Assembly (NCBI GenBank): GCA_027625915.1 | Contig: JANTQA010000029.1 | Coordinates: forward strand, 2,418,001 to 2,482,000 | From: Anaeramoeba flamelloides | Taxonomy: Eukaryota > Metamonada > Anaeramoebidae | DNA: 64,000 bases | Reading direction: 5' to 3' | In this document: piece after piece, positions 46,401 to 55,979 of the stretch | Position numbering within the stretch: position 1 is the stretch's first letter | Layout: every line of letters starts with the position of its first letter | Program-made: the position numbers and the translations under genes | The notes under the pieces: model-generated | Told to the model about the DNA's origin: nothing | Seen by the model: the letters and a program-made list of their open reading frames with translations, nothing else | The model's database searches: none

Positions 46401-48441
46401 CAAATTATTCTTTTATTATTCAATGATTTTACTTATCGTTGTGGAAAAAAAGTTAAACAGGGTTTTTAATTGGGAACATTAATTGAACCTGAAAATTCAA
46501 AGTAAGATCAATTAATAAAAGAATAAATATATAAATAAAAGTAGAATGAAGGATTCAACACAATAAAAGTTTTTTAAATGCTATCTTTTGGTATGGGTTT
46601 TTCTTTGATTGATCAATTGTTAAAAATTTGTTCAAAAAATTGACTATTTTTGAGGATCTCCAAAACAACATCAACAATTTTGATCTAAAAGTATATTTAA
46701 ATGTTGTTTGTTAGTTTGATTGACAATAATATCATTGATTATTTTTTGGAGTGGATTGGTTTCTTCTATTAATTGATTTTAGTTTTCGTTTTTAGTTTTC
46801 TGTGATTCTGTTAAGGTTCCCAATTAAAAACCTTGTTGAACTTTTTTCCCTATTTCGCTTTTTTTCCTCAACAGTAAGAATTTTTTTCAAAAAAGGTTAA
46901 ATTTTGACAATAGTTTTTTTTTTGTAAATATAAAATAATATTTTGGTTTTATGAAATAAATACAATTGCTATTATTATTATTATTTCGTATAAAAATGTT
47001 AGAGAAAGTCAAATGTTCTGAAAAACATCAAAAAAAAAAATAAAAATAAATCATGAATCTTTGAAATATAACCTTTAAAAAAAATTAATTCTTAAAAAAA
47101 AATCAAAAAAGGTGAAATTTATAGTAAAAAAATGATAAAAAATAAAACATTTTTAAAGATTTTTTGTTTCTTTATTGATGGTTTTTGACTTATTTATTGA
47201 AATTTGTATTTATATTTACTATTTATATTATCTTAAAAATAGAAATTAATTCCAATTTGTGTGAAAAACATAATACAGAATTTTGCTTGTATTGCAAAGA
47301 TGAAAATGAACTTATTTGCGCCCAATGTTATGAAACCTGCAGGATAAATGATCATGAAATATTAGGATTAAATGAATATTCAAATGAAATCTCTGAAACA
47401 CTTACAATAATTTTCAATCAAATAAAAAATGATAAAAATCAAAATAATGTAACAATAGAACGATTATTAAAATACAAAAATAAATTAAAACAAAAAATCC
47501 AACAAACCGCTAAAAATATTCAAAATGATTCAGATTTATTAATAAAAATAATCCAAAATTCAAAAATAAATTCTTATAATTTATTAAAAACAATGGAAAT
47601 AATAACAAATATAAGAATTGGAAAACTTTTGAACCAAGAATTGAAAAAACAGAAAACAATAAATAAAAATCAAATGAAAATTAACAATCTGATACAATTA
47701 AGAAATGATAATAATCATATTAATTTTATAAAAGAATCAAAAGAAATAATAAATAGGGGTATCCCCAGGGTTAGAAGTGGGTATTGGAAGGGGGGGCAGG
47801 AAGAAGGACATAAATACAAAGAAAAAGTTAAAGATAAATATAAGGATAAAGAAGAAAAAAGAAAAGGGGGCGGGGAGGATGAAAGGGTGATCACAGAAGA
47901 TGAATTTGATCCAAGAATGAAGGAAAATCTCATAGAATTAAAAAATGGAAATAAAACTGCTTGGAATCCATATTATCTAGATTTTACTGGATTGGTATGT
48001 GGTAAAAAAATATATTCAAGGGGGGGATACGAAATAAAAATTAAAATAGACCAATTCCCAAATTCAAACAACCAATGGAATGAAATTTGGCTAGGAGTAA
48101 TCAAAACTGAAAATCGAAAAAAATTAATCAAAAATGACAATTGGAATTTGGAAGGAACGTATTATTTTATAACATGTTGGGACGAAGATGAAAAATGTCT
48201 CGTAAGTCAAAAAATAAAAAGGGAAGGTGGAAAATATATCAATAAAAGTTTCCCAGAAGAAATAAGTTTAAAAAAAAATGACATTTTTTCTATTTTTCTT
48301 GATATGGAACAAAAAAAAATGAGTTTCAATATCAATGAAAAAAAACTTGGAGGATGGGAAAAATTACCTGAAAAGGTAAATTTTTTTGCCTATTTAGCGT
48401 ACCAAACAGGAGAAGAGAAAAACCAGATAACGATAAATTAA
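43446..48441 (+). CDS. TRIM-like B-box/coiled-coil/SPRY protein
   Basis: Exons 43446-43761 and 47243-48441 join in phase to 504 residues with a TAA stop. Exon 1 gives a Lys-rich start and a first B-box: C55, C58, C67, C70, C75, C78, H83, H91. Exon 2 begins at the AG at 47241-47242 and continues 'KINSNLCEKH' into a second B-box (C112, H115, C120, C123, C131, C134, H143), a coiled coil (about 150-260), a Gly/Lys-rich linker and a SPRY-like domain (about 340-504; 'IWLGVI', 'IFSIFLDMEQKKMSFNIN'). The second B-box has no in-frame ATG before it, so an upstream exon is required. There is no RING, so ubiquitin-ligase activity is not implied. The 3,481-nt intron is unusually long and contains coding-like DNA at 43921-44296, an alternative 3' exon. 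Confidence 0.68.
43921..44296 (+). other. coding-like segment, possible alternative last exon
   Basis: It begins after a pyrimidine-rich tract ending TTCAAG, 159 nt past the exon 1 donor at 43762, a normal intron length here, and the splice phase also fits ('ELVKNQHTLLYQNKMIL'). It reads well to about 44060, then the good frame changes within a T-run and continues 'EDADFELVDFCKTGHLIHS' to a TAA at 44296. A miscounted homopolymer, a small intron from the GTGATT at 43982, or decay could explain the change. I do not recognise the sequence. Confidence 0.4.
44560..45010. mobile_element. family C MITE, diverged copy in TRIM-like gene intron
   Basis: It shares 'ggtattggtttctt' and the following 'agaaattccaaaataaaaga' with the copy at 63101-63578, then 'tatactattgg' and 'attgccttgtaacaaga' versus 'tatactgttgg' and 'gttgctttggtacaaga'. 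The right end reads 'tttttgatcac'. Edges approximate. Confidence 0.55.
46436..46874. mobile_element. family A2 MITE, copy 2, in TRIM-like gene intron
   Basis: TTA lies at 46433-46435 and TAA at 46875-46877. The left end TCGTTGTGG is a changed form of CTGTTGTGG; the right end is CCTCAACAG. Subterminal 'aattgggaacatta' is mirrored near 46810. The interior is the reverse complement of 17031-17464 ('tttggtatgggtttttcttt'). Confidence 0.8.
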
Positions 48442-49256
48442 TTTTTTTTTACCTTTCATTATTATTTCCCTATTCATAAATGCACCTCCAGATCCAAATT
48501 TTGATCAAAATAATTGTAATCTTACTACCTGGAGTTCCATTACTAGTATTAAGGTAATTCCAGATGAGAATTATTTGTTTTTTCAATATAGCCTCAGAAA
48601 TTTTTTTTTCTTTTGTTTTTTTTTCATATTTAATAATATACTATTCAAAATTACTCAAATAAAAATGATCCAATCAACCTACATTATATGCATCATATAT
48701 GATTTTTTTTCTTCATTTTTTACCTAGCTGATGGGTCTTAATATTTGGAAGAAGTGTTACATAGGAAAAGATCAAGTTATCACTTGATAATACTTAGACA
48801 CTGAAACACGAAAGTATGAGTAACTTTAATATAATAAAAAAGTAAAGGTTAAAAATGACCAAAGGTTTAAAGCAAATAAGATCAAAGAAAAAAAGAAAGA
48901 AATCACAACAATTAAATATTAGCGATCCCCAAGTGAACTTTTAGGATCAATAATCAAACAAAATTAAATTAACTTCAAGTGTTTTAGTTTTAATTATGGT
49001 TATTGTTGAGATGTTGGGAAGTCAATAATAATGATAGCATAGGGTTTTTTTTTTTTTTTCTTGTGCATTTTTTATTTATTTTTTGTTGATTTATGCTTTT
49101 TCTAATAGAACGATTTTTTGAATACGTCCTTTCCGAGAATAAAGCTCGAATTTATTTAAATTGTAATATTCCCTTTTTCAACAAGAAAATAAAAAATATC
49201 TCAATGAGACAAGACATTCATCTTGAAAATTGTTTTATATTCTTAATTATAATTAA
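48442..49256. other. intergenic; coding-like fragment near 48481-48600
   Basis: Directly after the TRIM-like gene, 48484 onward reads 'APPDPNFDQNNCNLTTWSSI' then 'TSIKVIPDENYLFFQYSL', with clearly gene-like base composition. It has no ATG and ends in a T-run. It may be a decayed or partial gene or an unlinked exon. The rest to 49256 shows nothing. Confidence 0.3.
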
Positions 49257-50008
49257 AGGATTAGCGTCTACCAAGGAGAAGCCTACGATCAAAGTATGTT
49301 GTTATTGGGCCTAATCACATTATGTGTACATGGTTCGGATCTCTCTAAAAAATCGATTAGTCAAGTAGTAATATTTGTTGTTCTGATCAATTAAAAATGA
49401 TCCTTTTATTAGTAAAAAAACTCAACAATTTCAGAATAAAATCTACACTTCAACATAAATTTAAAGGTTGAATAATCAATTTCAGACTACAAAGTCACAA
49501 AATATCTTTCTTAAATTTGTGGTGATATGTAGTTTAGTTATTGAAAAATTTGTTTTTTTTTAAAAATTAAATAATTAACGAAAAAAGTTTTTGACAAATA
49601 ATTTCACAAATCATGGGAATATATTGATGCTACAAGTATCTTTATCAAAAGAATACAAAACTAATCAGTCTTTGTGCTTTTATGTTGATGATAATTGAGT
49701 TAATTTTTAAAATTCAAAAAATTAAAAATATAATTACTTTTGGATTTTCAAAATCTAAATTATTAAATACTGTAATACTGTATTTTTTGGTTCTCTATTT
49801 TTAAATTTGGAAAAGTAAATAAAAGAAAATTTTTCAAAATAAAAATTTTTAATTGTGATCATTAGTAAAAAATGTAATAATTTATGATGTAACAGGATTT
49901 ATATGGGATTTTTTAGATCTATTTGAGTCATGGTGCACTAAGATCATTTACACCCAATGATAACATAGTTCGATTATAGAGAAATATATGTTGACGTTAA
50001 TCTCTTGA
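49257..50008. mobile_element. family E element, uninterrupted copy
   Basis: Ends are decayed (TTAAAGGATTAGCGTC and GACGTTAATCTCTTGAAA), but the interior aligns collinearly with 15636-16919 without the family B insertion, giving the empty site near 49735. A frame at 49093-49314 runs into this element and is not a gene. Confidence 0.75.
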
Positions 50009-50264
50009 AATATCATAGAAATAACTGTAATTATATTATTTTAAATTGTGATATTATTTTATTTAATACTTGAACATTGTATCAATGTAGGTTTCTATAT
50101 TCTATTAACCTATCAAGAACTATGATCTTTGTGAAATTATCATCCTTTTAATAGTTAATCTAATAATTTTTGCAACTTTTTTTTAAATAGCATTTTTTTT
50201 TTTTTAAATTTTGTTTGAAATAAAAATTGTATTATTTTTTTGTAAAAAAATGTTTTTTAGTTAA

Positions 50265-51616
50265 GGGAGTAGCCACAGTAAAGGAAAATTTTTCACTTTT
50301 TTACGATTTTGAAGATGATCAGTAATATAACATTACTTACACTGGTTGTAACTCATTGATTTTTATTATTTAAAGTACTTCATTCATCAGATTTTTTAAA
50401 TTTTTTTTTCAAAGTCTCAAAGAAATTGCCATAATAGAATGTTGGGTTTAATTGCTTAAAATAGTGTTTTGAATGTTGAATGACTTATCTTTTATCCTTA
50501 TCTCAACATTCTGTTTTGGTATTTAATTTTTTCATTTTTTATTTTTTCATCATTTTTGAATTTTTTAATCACGACAACATAAAGTAATTAGAAATATTTT
50601 TTTATCAGTGAAATTTGGGATTAATGGATTTTGTTTAAAATGAACAACAACATTACAATCGAGAGAACCACAAAAGGAAACACAAATGAGACTTAAATAG
50701 CTATAAGGATTCCAAAAAATAATAATTATTATCCCAAAATATTACTTGTTAGGATTTTAAATAGTTTGGTTTTGTGGAATTGGAGAAGTCAATGTGATTA
50801 TATTTTAAAAAAGTTTAAACCACAAAATAGCTCTAAGTTTTATTCTAAGAATCTAAAATTATCTTCTTCCAAAAAAAAAACTACACCCCAATCAAAAATT
50901 TGGGCACATCTAAAATCAAAAATAGGTAAACAAAAACTCAACTTATTATAATTTTCCAAACGTTCGATAAAACCACATTTAAGTTAGCCAGTAATATTAA
51001 TATTTTTTAAGTAACCATTTTCATTCAAATAAAAGAAAATAATATAAAGCAAAAAAATGAAGACCAATGTCGCAAATAATAAAACGAGCAGAACAAAAAC
51101 TATATTGGTATATGTGTTAAAATTACACCAATAATTGTTGATCGATCAATTGATAAGATACCATGGTACAATTGTATGTGGATTTTATAATTTAAGTAAC
51201 TCTACAGTAACATTCTATCAATCATCGATGAAAAAATTCCAGATCAAACCAAACAGATTTCGTAACTCAAAAAAAGAAAATGAAAACAAAAACAAAAAAA
51301 ACAAGATCTGAAATAGTTTGTTGAATTAAATCAAAATTATTTCCGAATTGGTTGTAAAGTTTAATATTGCTATTCTTTCGACTGTTTAAACTGTGTCCAA
51401 ATTTTTTGAATTAAGTTTATTTTAATAAAAAAAAAAAAAAAAATATTTTATTAATATAATCTCTTTTTTTTTATTGTTTTACATTACTAAAAAAAAATAT
51501 CAAATAATTTTTTTAAATAAAATTTTTAAAGAATCTACGATCACATGCCACGAAAATAAAATACTCTTGTCGCTTCTCTCTCAAATTTTTATCATGTCTT
51601 ATTGTGTAGCTACCCC
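50265..51616. mobile_element. family F element (TTAA), interrupted, copy 2
   Basis: The left TTAA is at 50261-50264, with end GGGAGTAGCCAC; the right end is GTAGCTACCCC with TTAA a few nt further on. It is in reverse orientation to 41645-43101. A family B MITE (50879-51417) interrupts it. It ends 98 nt from the 5S rRNA gene. Confidence 0.8.
50879..51417. mobile_element. family B MITE, copy 3, inside element F
   Basis: It starts AACTACACCCCAATC with 'aaaaatttgggcaca', ends 'gtgtccaaattttttgaatt' then AAGTT, followed by TA at 51418-51419. Interior 'ttgatcgatcaattgataag' matches copy 1. The element F copy at 41.6 kb lacks it. Confidence 0.82.
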
Positions 51617-51706
51617 TTTGAAGTTAATGTTATATTTTTTTACAAGTTGAGATAGGGCGTTTTTGTTTGAATATTATTGTTTATTTGATTTCTGTAGTAT
51701 TTTTAT

Positions 51707-51714
51707 AAAAAAAA
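51707..51714 (-). terminator. Pol III T-run terminator of 5S rRNA
   Basis: Eight A on the plus strand, so T8 on the transcribed strand, immediately after the 3' end of the 5S gene. This is the usual RNA polymerase III stop signal. Confidence 0.85.
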
Positions 51715-51835
51715 GTATTCAACACCAAGTGTTCGCGAGAGGTTCCCCATCTCACTAACTAGCTTAGCCCTCAATTCGTTGATCTTCTAGGTTCGGAATG
51801 TGTCCAGGATTATTAAATTGGGTATGGCCGAATAC
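51715..51835 (-). rRNA. 5S ribosomal RNA
   Basis: 121 nt on the minus strand. The 5' end reads GTATTCGGCCATACC and the 3' end GGTGTTGAATAC, so GTATTC and GAATAC close helix I. Eukaryotic 5S landmarks are in order: 'cattccgaacctagaagatc' in the helix II/III region, 'ggctaagctagttagtgag' covering the internal control region, 'gatggggaacctctcgcgaa' for helices IV and V. A T8 terminator follows directly. About 36-58 nt upstream lies a TATA-rich stretch (51871-51893) that may help initiation. One isolated gene, not a tandem array within this window. Confidence 0.93.
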
Positions 51836-54373
51836 AAGATATTAATAACCGTAGTTTGCTTTTTTAAAGATTATAATATAAATATATATATAAAAAAAAT
51901 TTTTTTTTCAAAGGGTCCACAGTTCTATTGAAGAAATAGAATACATTCAATGAGTTTAATTCATTATTCTTCTCAAACTAAAATTTCAATTTTTAGATCA
52001 AAATTATTTTTTCTCATTAGACAAATTTTTATTTTTTTTGTTTTTTTTTTTTTGTTTTTTTTTCTTTTTTTATTTATTTTTTTCTTAATGTTAAAAAATA
52101 AATTTGAAAAAAAAATGTTTGACCTCCAAATTAACATTCAGTAAAGTTCGGATTTATATTTTCATTTCAAAATATATCCATATACAAGTGCAAAATCTTG
52201 CAATCAACAATTTAAATTTCCTAAATAAATTGAGTAATTATGCACGAAAAACTCCAATGAAAGGTCCCAAAAATTTTTTTGAACATTTTTTTTTTTTTTG
52301 AAATTTATGGTTTGTTCAGGCTTTTCTTTCATGATTATCGACTGTAATACGAAATTTATTATTTCTCATATTTCTAAACAATCTAAGTTTGTTTAATTCT
52401 TAAAAATAAAGTGAGCTTTTCATTTATGGATGGTCTCCTTTGAGTGAAATGGAGTTTATATCAATGAATTAATTCGTATATTTTTAATAAATTATAATTT
52501 TATTTCATTTGGAAAATTCACTTTTAACACATAAGCAGACAATAACAACGTATATCTATTGAATGTAATAAATTAAAAAAACAAATTTAATTTGGTATAT
52601 TAAAATATTTTGGTTCGTTTAAAAATTCTAGATTTAGGACAGTGGAATTGTAATTTACTTGAAACTTACCAAATATTTCTTATAGTCACAATAAAAGTTT
52701 TTTACTCATTAAAAATTTGAATTTTTTCATTTATCAATAAATTTCAAATAAAAAATATACTTAAAAAGGACAATAAATAATGTATTCCATTTAATCAATT
52801 TAAAAATCACAAAAAAACAAAAAGAATAATTTTTCGAATCTTGAAAAATATTTTTCAATCTATTTTTTCAAGTAGACAAATAATCAATTTTATATTATAA
52901 AATTTGTTTTCAATTATAATTTTTTATAAATTTTATATCTTAGAATCTTAATATAACAATTCATAAGATAATTAGGTTATTTGTAATTTGCATCAAACAG
53001 AATTTTTAATCTTCTTTAACTCATCCAAGTTGTGAATAAAGGTTGTGTAAAAATTGCTTTTTTTTTTTTTTTTTTATTGAAAAACAAATATAACAACAGT
53101 GGATAAGTTTTTTATTCCATCATATGTTGGGTTAGAATTACAGTATATTGAAATCTAGGGTTTATTATATTAGTGCAACCAAACTCATGTGGCTCTAAAA
53201 AATCTATTATAAATCCTGTTACACAATAAATTATTACATTTTTTACTAATCTCACTATTAAGAATTTTCATTTTAAAAATTATTTTTTTAAATTCCTTTT
53301 CCTCATCTAAAAATAGAAACTCAAAATAACAGTATTACAGCAATAAATAATAGATATTTAGAAATTCCTAAAATAACTCTTTTTTCATTTTTTTTAATTT
53401 CAAGATTAACTCAAAATCCCTCAACATAAAAAATCAAATACTGAATAGTTTTGTTTCCTTACTATAAAGCTAATTGTAACATCAATATAAATCTATTATT
53501 GCAGAAATAATTCGCCAAAAAATCTATAAGTTAATTATTAAATTATTAAAAAAAATCAAATTTTTAAGCAACTAATCTACATTTTGAGACAAATTTCTGA
53601 AAGATATTTTTTAACATATAAGTCTTCATATTGATGATTTCGTATTTAAAGTTTTTGTCGAAATGTGGATTTTATTCTGAAATTCTACTTTATTACTAAT
53701 ACCCTGATTATATATAATTGATGAGATCAAGTAATAGTAGTATTTTACAAATCGGTTTTTTAGGGGCATTTGAACCATTGGAACTAATGTGATTAGGTAC
53801 AATAACGACTTACTTTAATTTTAGACTTCTCAGTGGTAGAAGTTAATCCCTTAAAATTATATTTTTGAAAATTGTCATTGTACACCAATTTCTCTTGAGA
53901 TATCAGTTCCTATTTGTTTGGAAAGATTCATTATATTAATGAATCTTTGCTCTCGCAACATACACCAATATTTATGAATAAAAAAAGAACCAAACAAACA
54001 AAAAGATAAGCACAAATTTCAATTTAAAATGCAAATACCAGTGAAACCCTTTTTGACACAACAAAAATTGGTTTTTATTTTTGGTTTTAAAAACAGATGG
54101 GGTATTGTTACAGGAATAAAGTCGAGATTATCAGTTATTTAATAACGCAAGTTTCGTGGTTGCTAAGAAGAAAAAAGATGTAAGGGGCCATTAAAAATGA
54201 AAGTCAACCAAACTAATTTTTCAAATCCTACTGAACATCTCTCTCTTCTTCAAAGTATGTTTGTAAAAAAAAAATTCAGGGTATTCGTTAAAAATTAATA
54301 ATAAATAAAAATACAAAAAAAAATATGTTTTTTGTTTATTCAATTAGCTTTAGTTTAAGTATTAGTATTAGTC
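51836..54373. other. intergenic, AT-rich, family E copy
   Basis: Contains family E copy 3 (53085-53850). Frames at 51950-52301 are low-complexity Phe/Lys runs. Just past the Nnf1-like gene's 3' end an AATAAA lies in gene orientation (about 54337). No other feature was recognised. Confidence 0.6.
53085..53850. mobile_element. family E element, inverted decayed copy
   Basis: The right edge is good: AGTTAATCCC followed by TTAA at 53851-53854. The interior is the reverse complement of 49257-50008 ('aatcctgttacacaataaat', 'gtgattaggtacaataacg'). The left edge is approximate. It lies 0.5 kb from the Nnf1-like gene. Confidence 0.65.
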
Positions 54374-54925
54374 TTAGTTTTGGTTCAAAATTTTTTCAGA
54401 AATAGAAGAAGAAATTTGGAGATCCTTTATTAAAGTAACCTTGTCATTTCCTTGTTGGTGATCTTTGATTTGTTGTTTTATATTTTGGTTTAAATGTTTG
54501 ATTTCGCCTTTAAGTTTTTCATTATTTTGATTAAGTTGTGCAAGGTGGTTAATTAGTTTCAGCCTTTGTGATTGTTTGTGTTTTAAAATTTTTAATTGTT
54601 GTTTTTCTAACTGGAGTGATTTTTGTTTTTTTTTTTCTTGGTAGTCTTTATATCGTTTCGCCTTTTGATCTAATAAATAATCCAACTCCGTTAATTTTGA
54701 TTTAATTTGTCTTTCTTCTTGAATGAGATCAAATTCAGACATGATGCTTGTTTGAAGGATCATCAAAAATTGTTTGTAAATGTCTTCAAGCACACTGCTA
54801 TTTTCAGTCCCAATCGTTGGGAAATTGGATCGGAAGTTCTTTAAATTAGGCTCTAAGATCTTTGATACAACTTTTTCAACAACTTCACCGAGTTTCTTAA
54901 ATCTTTTAGAATTTTGGTTTTCCAT
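54374..54925 (-). CDS. NNF1: Nnf1/PMF1-like kinetochore (MIS12 complex) subunit
   Basis: Intronless, 183 residues, TAA stop. The MIS12 complex links centromeric chromatin to the microtubule-binding KMN network; Nnf1 (PMF1 in humans) is one of its four coiled-coil subunits. The diagnostic stretch is residues about 48-88, 'IYKQFLMILQTSIMSEFDLI' followed by 'QEERQIKSKLTELDYLL', which lines up with human PMF1 'IYDKFIAQLQTSIREEISDI' without gaps. An N-terminal helix (10-35) and a long C-terminal coiled coil (about 75-170) fit the family, and length is close to human PMF1 (about 205). The start ATG at 54925 is the only sensible one. Assignment rests on memory of PMF1, so moderate to good confidence. 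Confidence 0.8.
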   Translation of the reverse strand: MENQNSKRFKKLGEVVEKVVSKILEPNLKNFRSNFPTIGTENSSVLEDIYKQFLMILQTSIMSEFDLIQEERQIKSKLTELDYLLDQKAKRYKDYQEKKKQKSLQLEKQQLKILKHKQSQRLKLINHLAQLNQNNEKLKGEIKHLNQNIKQQIKDHQQGNDKVTLIKDLQISSSISEKILNQN

Positions 54926-55139
54926 TCAAAGCTTTGTTTTGTTTATAATTTTCTTTTTGTTTTTGAGGAAAAAATCGAACAGAATGAATTATTTAATATT
55001 AATTAAAAAAGTAAAAATGAATTAAAAAATCCTTTCACCAAATCAATCGAGTGATCACAAACCAATTTACTCTCAAGTTTTCCTAATTTGTTCTCAATTC
55101 TCTCTTTTACAAAGATATAAGAGTTTTCTTGGTGTAAAT

Positions 55140-55320
55140 AATTGTTTTATTGGGTGAATAATGAATTTTCATTTCATTAAATTTTGAGATATTTACTTAA
55201 GGTTTACAATACATGAAGAATTAAAAAAGATTATCTTTCGTTAAGTGTGAGGCCATGTTATTTTGGTTCTTAACTGATGGATCTTCAACATGATATGATT
55301 TTTGCAATGGATACTCAAAA
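55140..55320. repeat. family I, single arm
   Basis: Shares 'aaaaagattatctt', 'aagtgtgaggccatgttaat'-like text and 'ggttcttaactgat' with the arms of 12216-12807. No second arm follows, so it is a remnant or a solo end. Confidence 0.45.
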
Positions 55321-55497
55321 CGGTATTACAAGAAGTAAAATAGTTGTTTATTTCTACTGAAATCCGAATTTGGGAATGTAATTTTTGTTAACTTGGCAGG
55401 TATTTCATTATAAATATTGGTTTTTCTGTTCTCAATTGAAAATTGTTATTTTGGATTGTTGTTTTTATGAATTTAAAAAATTATTCTTTTCAAAGTA

Positions 55498-55979
55498 CAG
55501 TGATCAAAATTAAGTGTGCCTAACGACTTTAATCCGTGTTTCAAAATATTTCCCTGCTTTTTTTTCTTCTTGTACCAAGGTAACATCCAGGATACTACCG
55601 AATCGTATACCTAAGTTCAAATATATTTTGAAAGTAAACTCGTGGATATTTTCAAGTAAATTTGAATTATTCATGAAATTTATTCAAATATTTGAGAATT
55701 TTGATAATATTCTCTGCTTTTTTCGAAATTTTTTGTTATTTTCAGATGATAAAATTGTAAAATTAACTCTATTTTTTGAGATAAATTTTCCAATTAAATC
55801 CTTCATTTTTAGAATTTCCTATTATTTAATAGAACTTTAAGAAACCAAGGCAATACTTAATAAGGTTTATTGTTGGTTTCTTTGACCAGTTGAGGTATAG
55901 GTCTTCTATAACAACAAAAACACGCTTTTTATTTTGAAACATGGATTTAGTATTTTTGCACGCTGTATTTTGACAACAG
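55498..55979. mobile_element. family C MITE (482 bp, TA), copy
   Basis: TA lies at 55496-55497 and 55980-55981, with ends CAGTGATCAAAATTAAG and, inverted, CTGTTGTCAAAATACAG. The interior is the reverse complement of 63101-63578 ('acccaagttcaaat' type, 'aagaaaccaa', 'ttggtttctttgac'). The plus-strand frame at 55514-55840 lies wholly inside it and is not a gene. Confidence 0.85.

Noticed and set aside
47185-47242. Hydrophobic N-terminus before the second B-box as a signal peptide
   Set aside because: The frame begins with TTG, not ATG, and has a stop just upstream. It is intron sequence ending at the AG at 47241-47242.
49093-49314. 73-residue frame
   Set aside because: It runs into the family E element and shows no protein-like composition.
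41641-51616. A single 10-kb mobile element with GGGNGTAGC inverted ends enclosing the TRIM-like gene
   Set aside because: Each end has its own nearby partner with TTAA, and the two 1.4-kb units align to each other, so these are two separate family F copies.
55514-55840. 108-residue frame
   Set aside because: It lies entirely inside a family C MITE.
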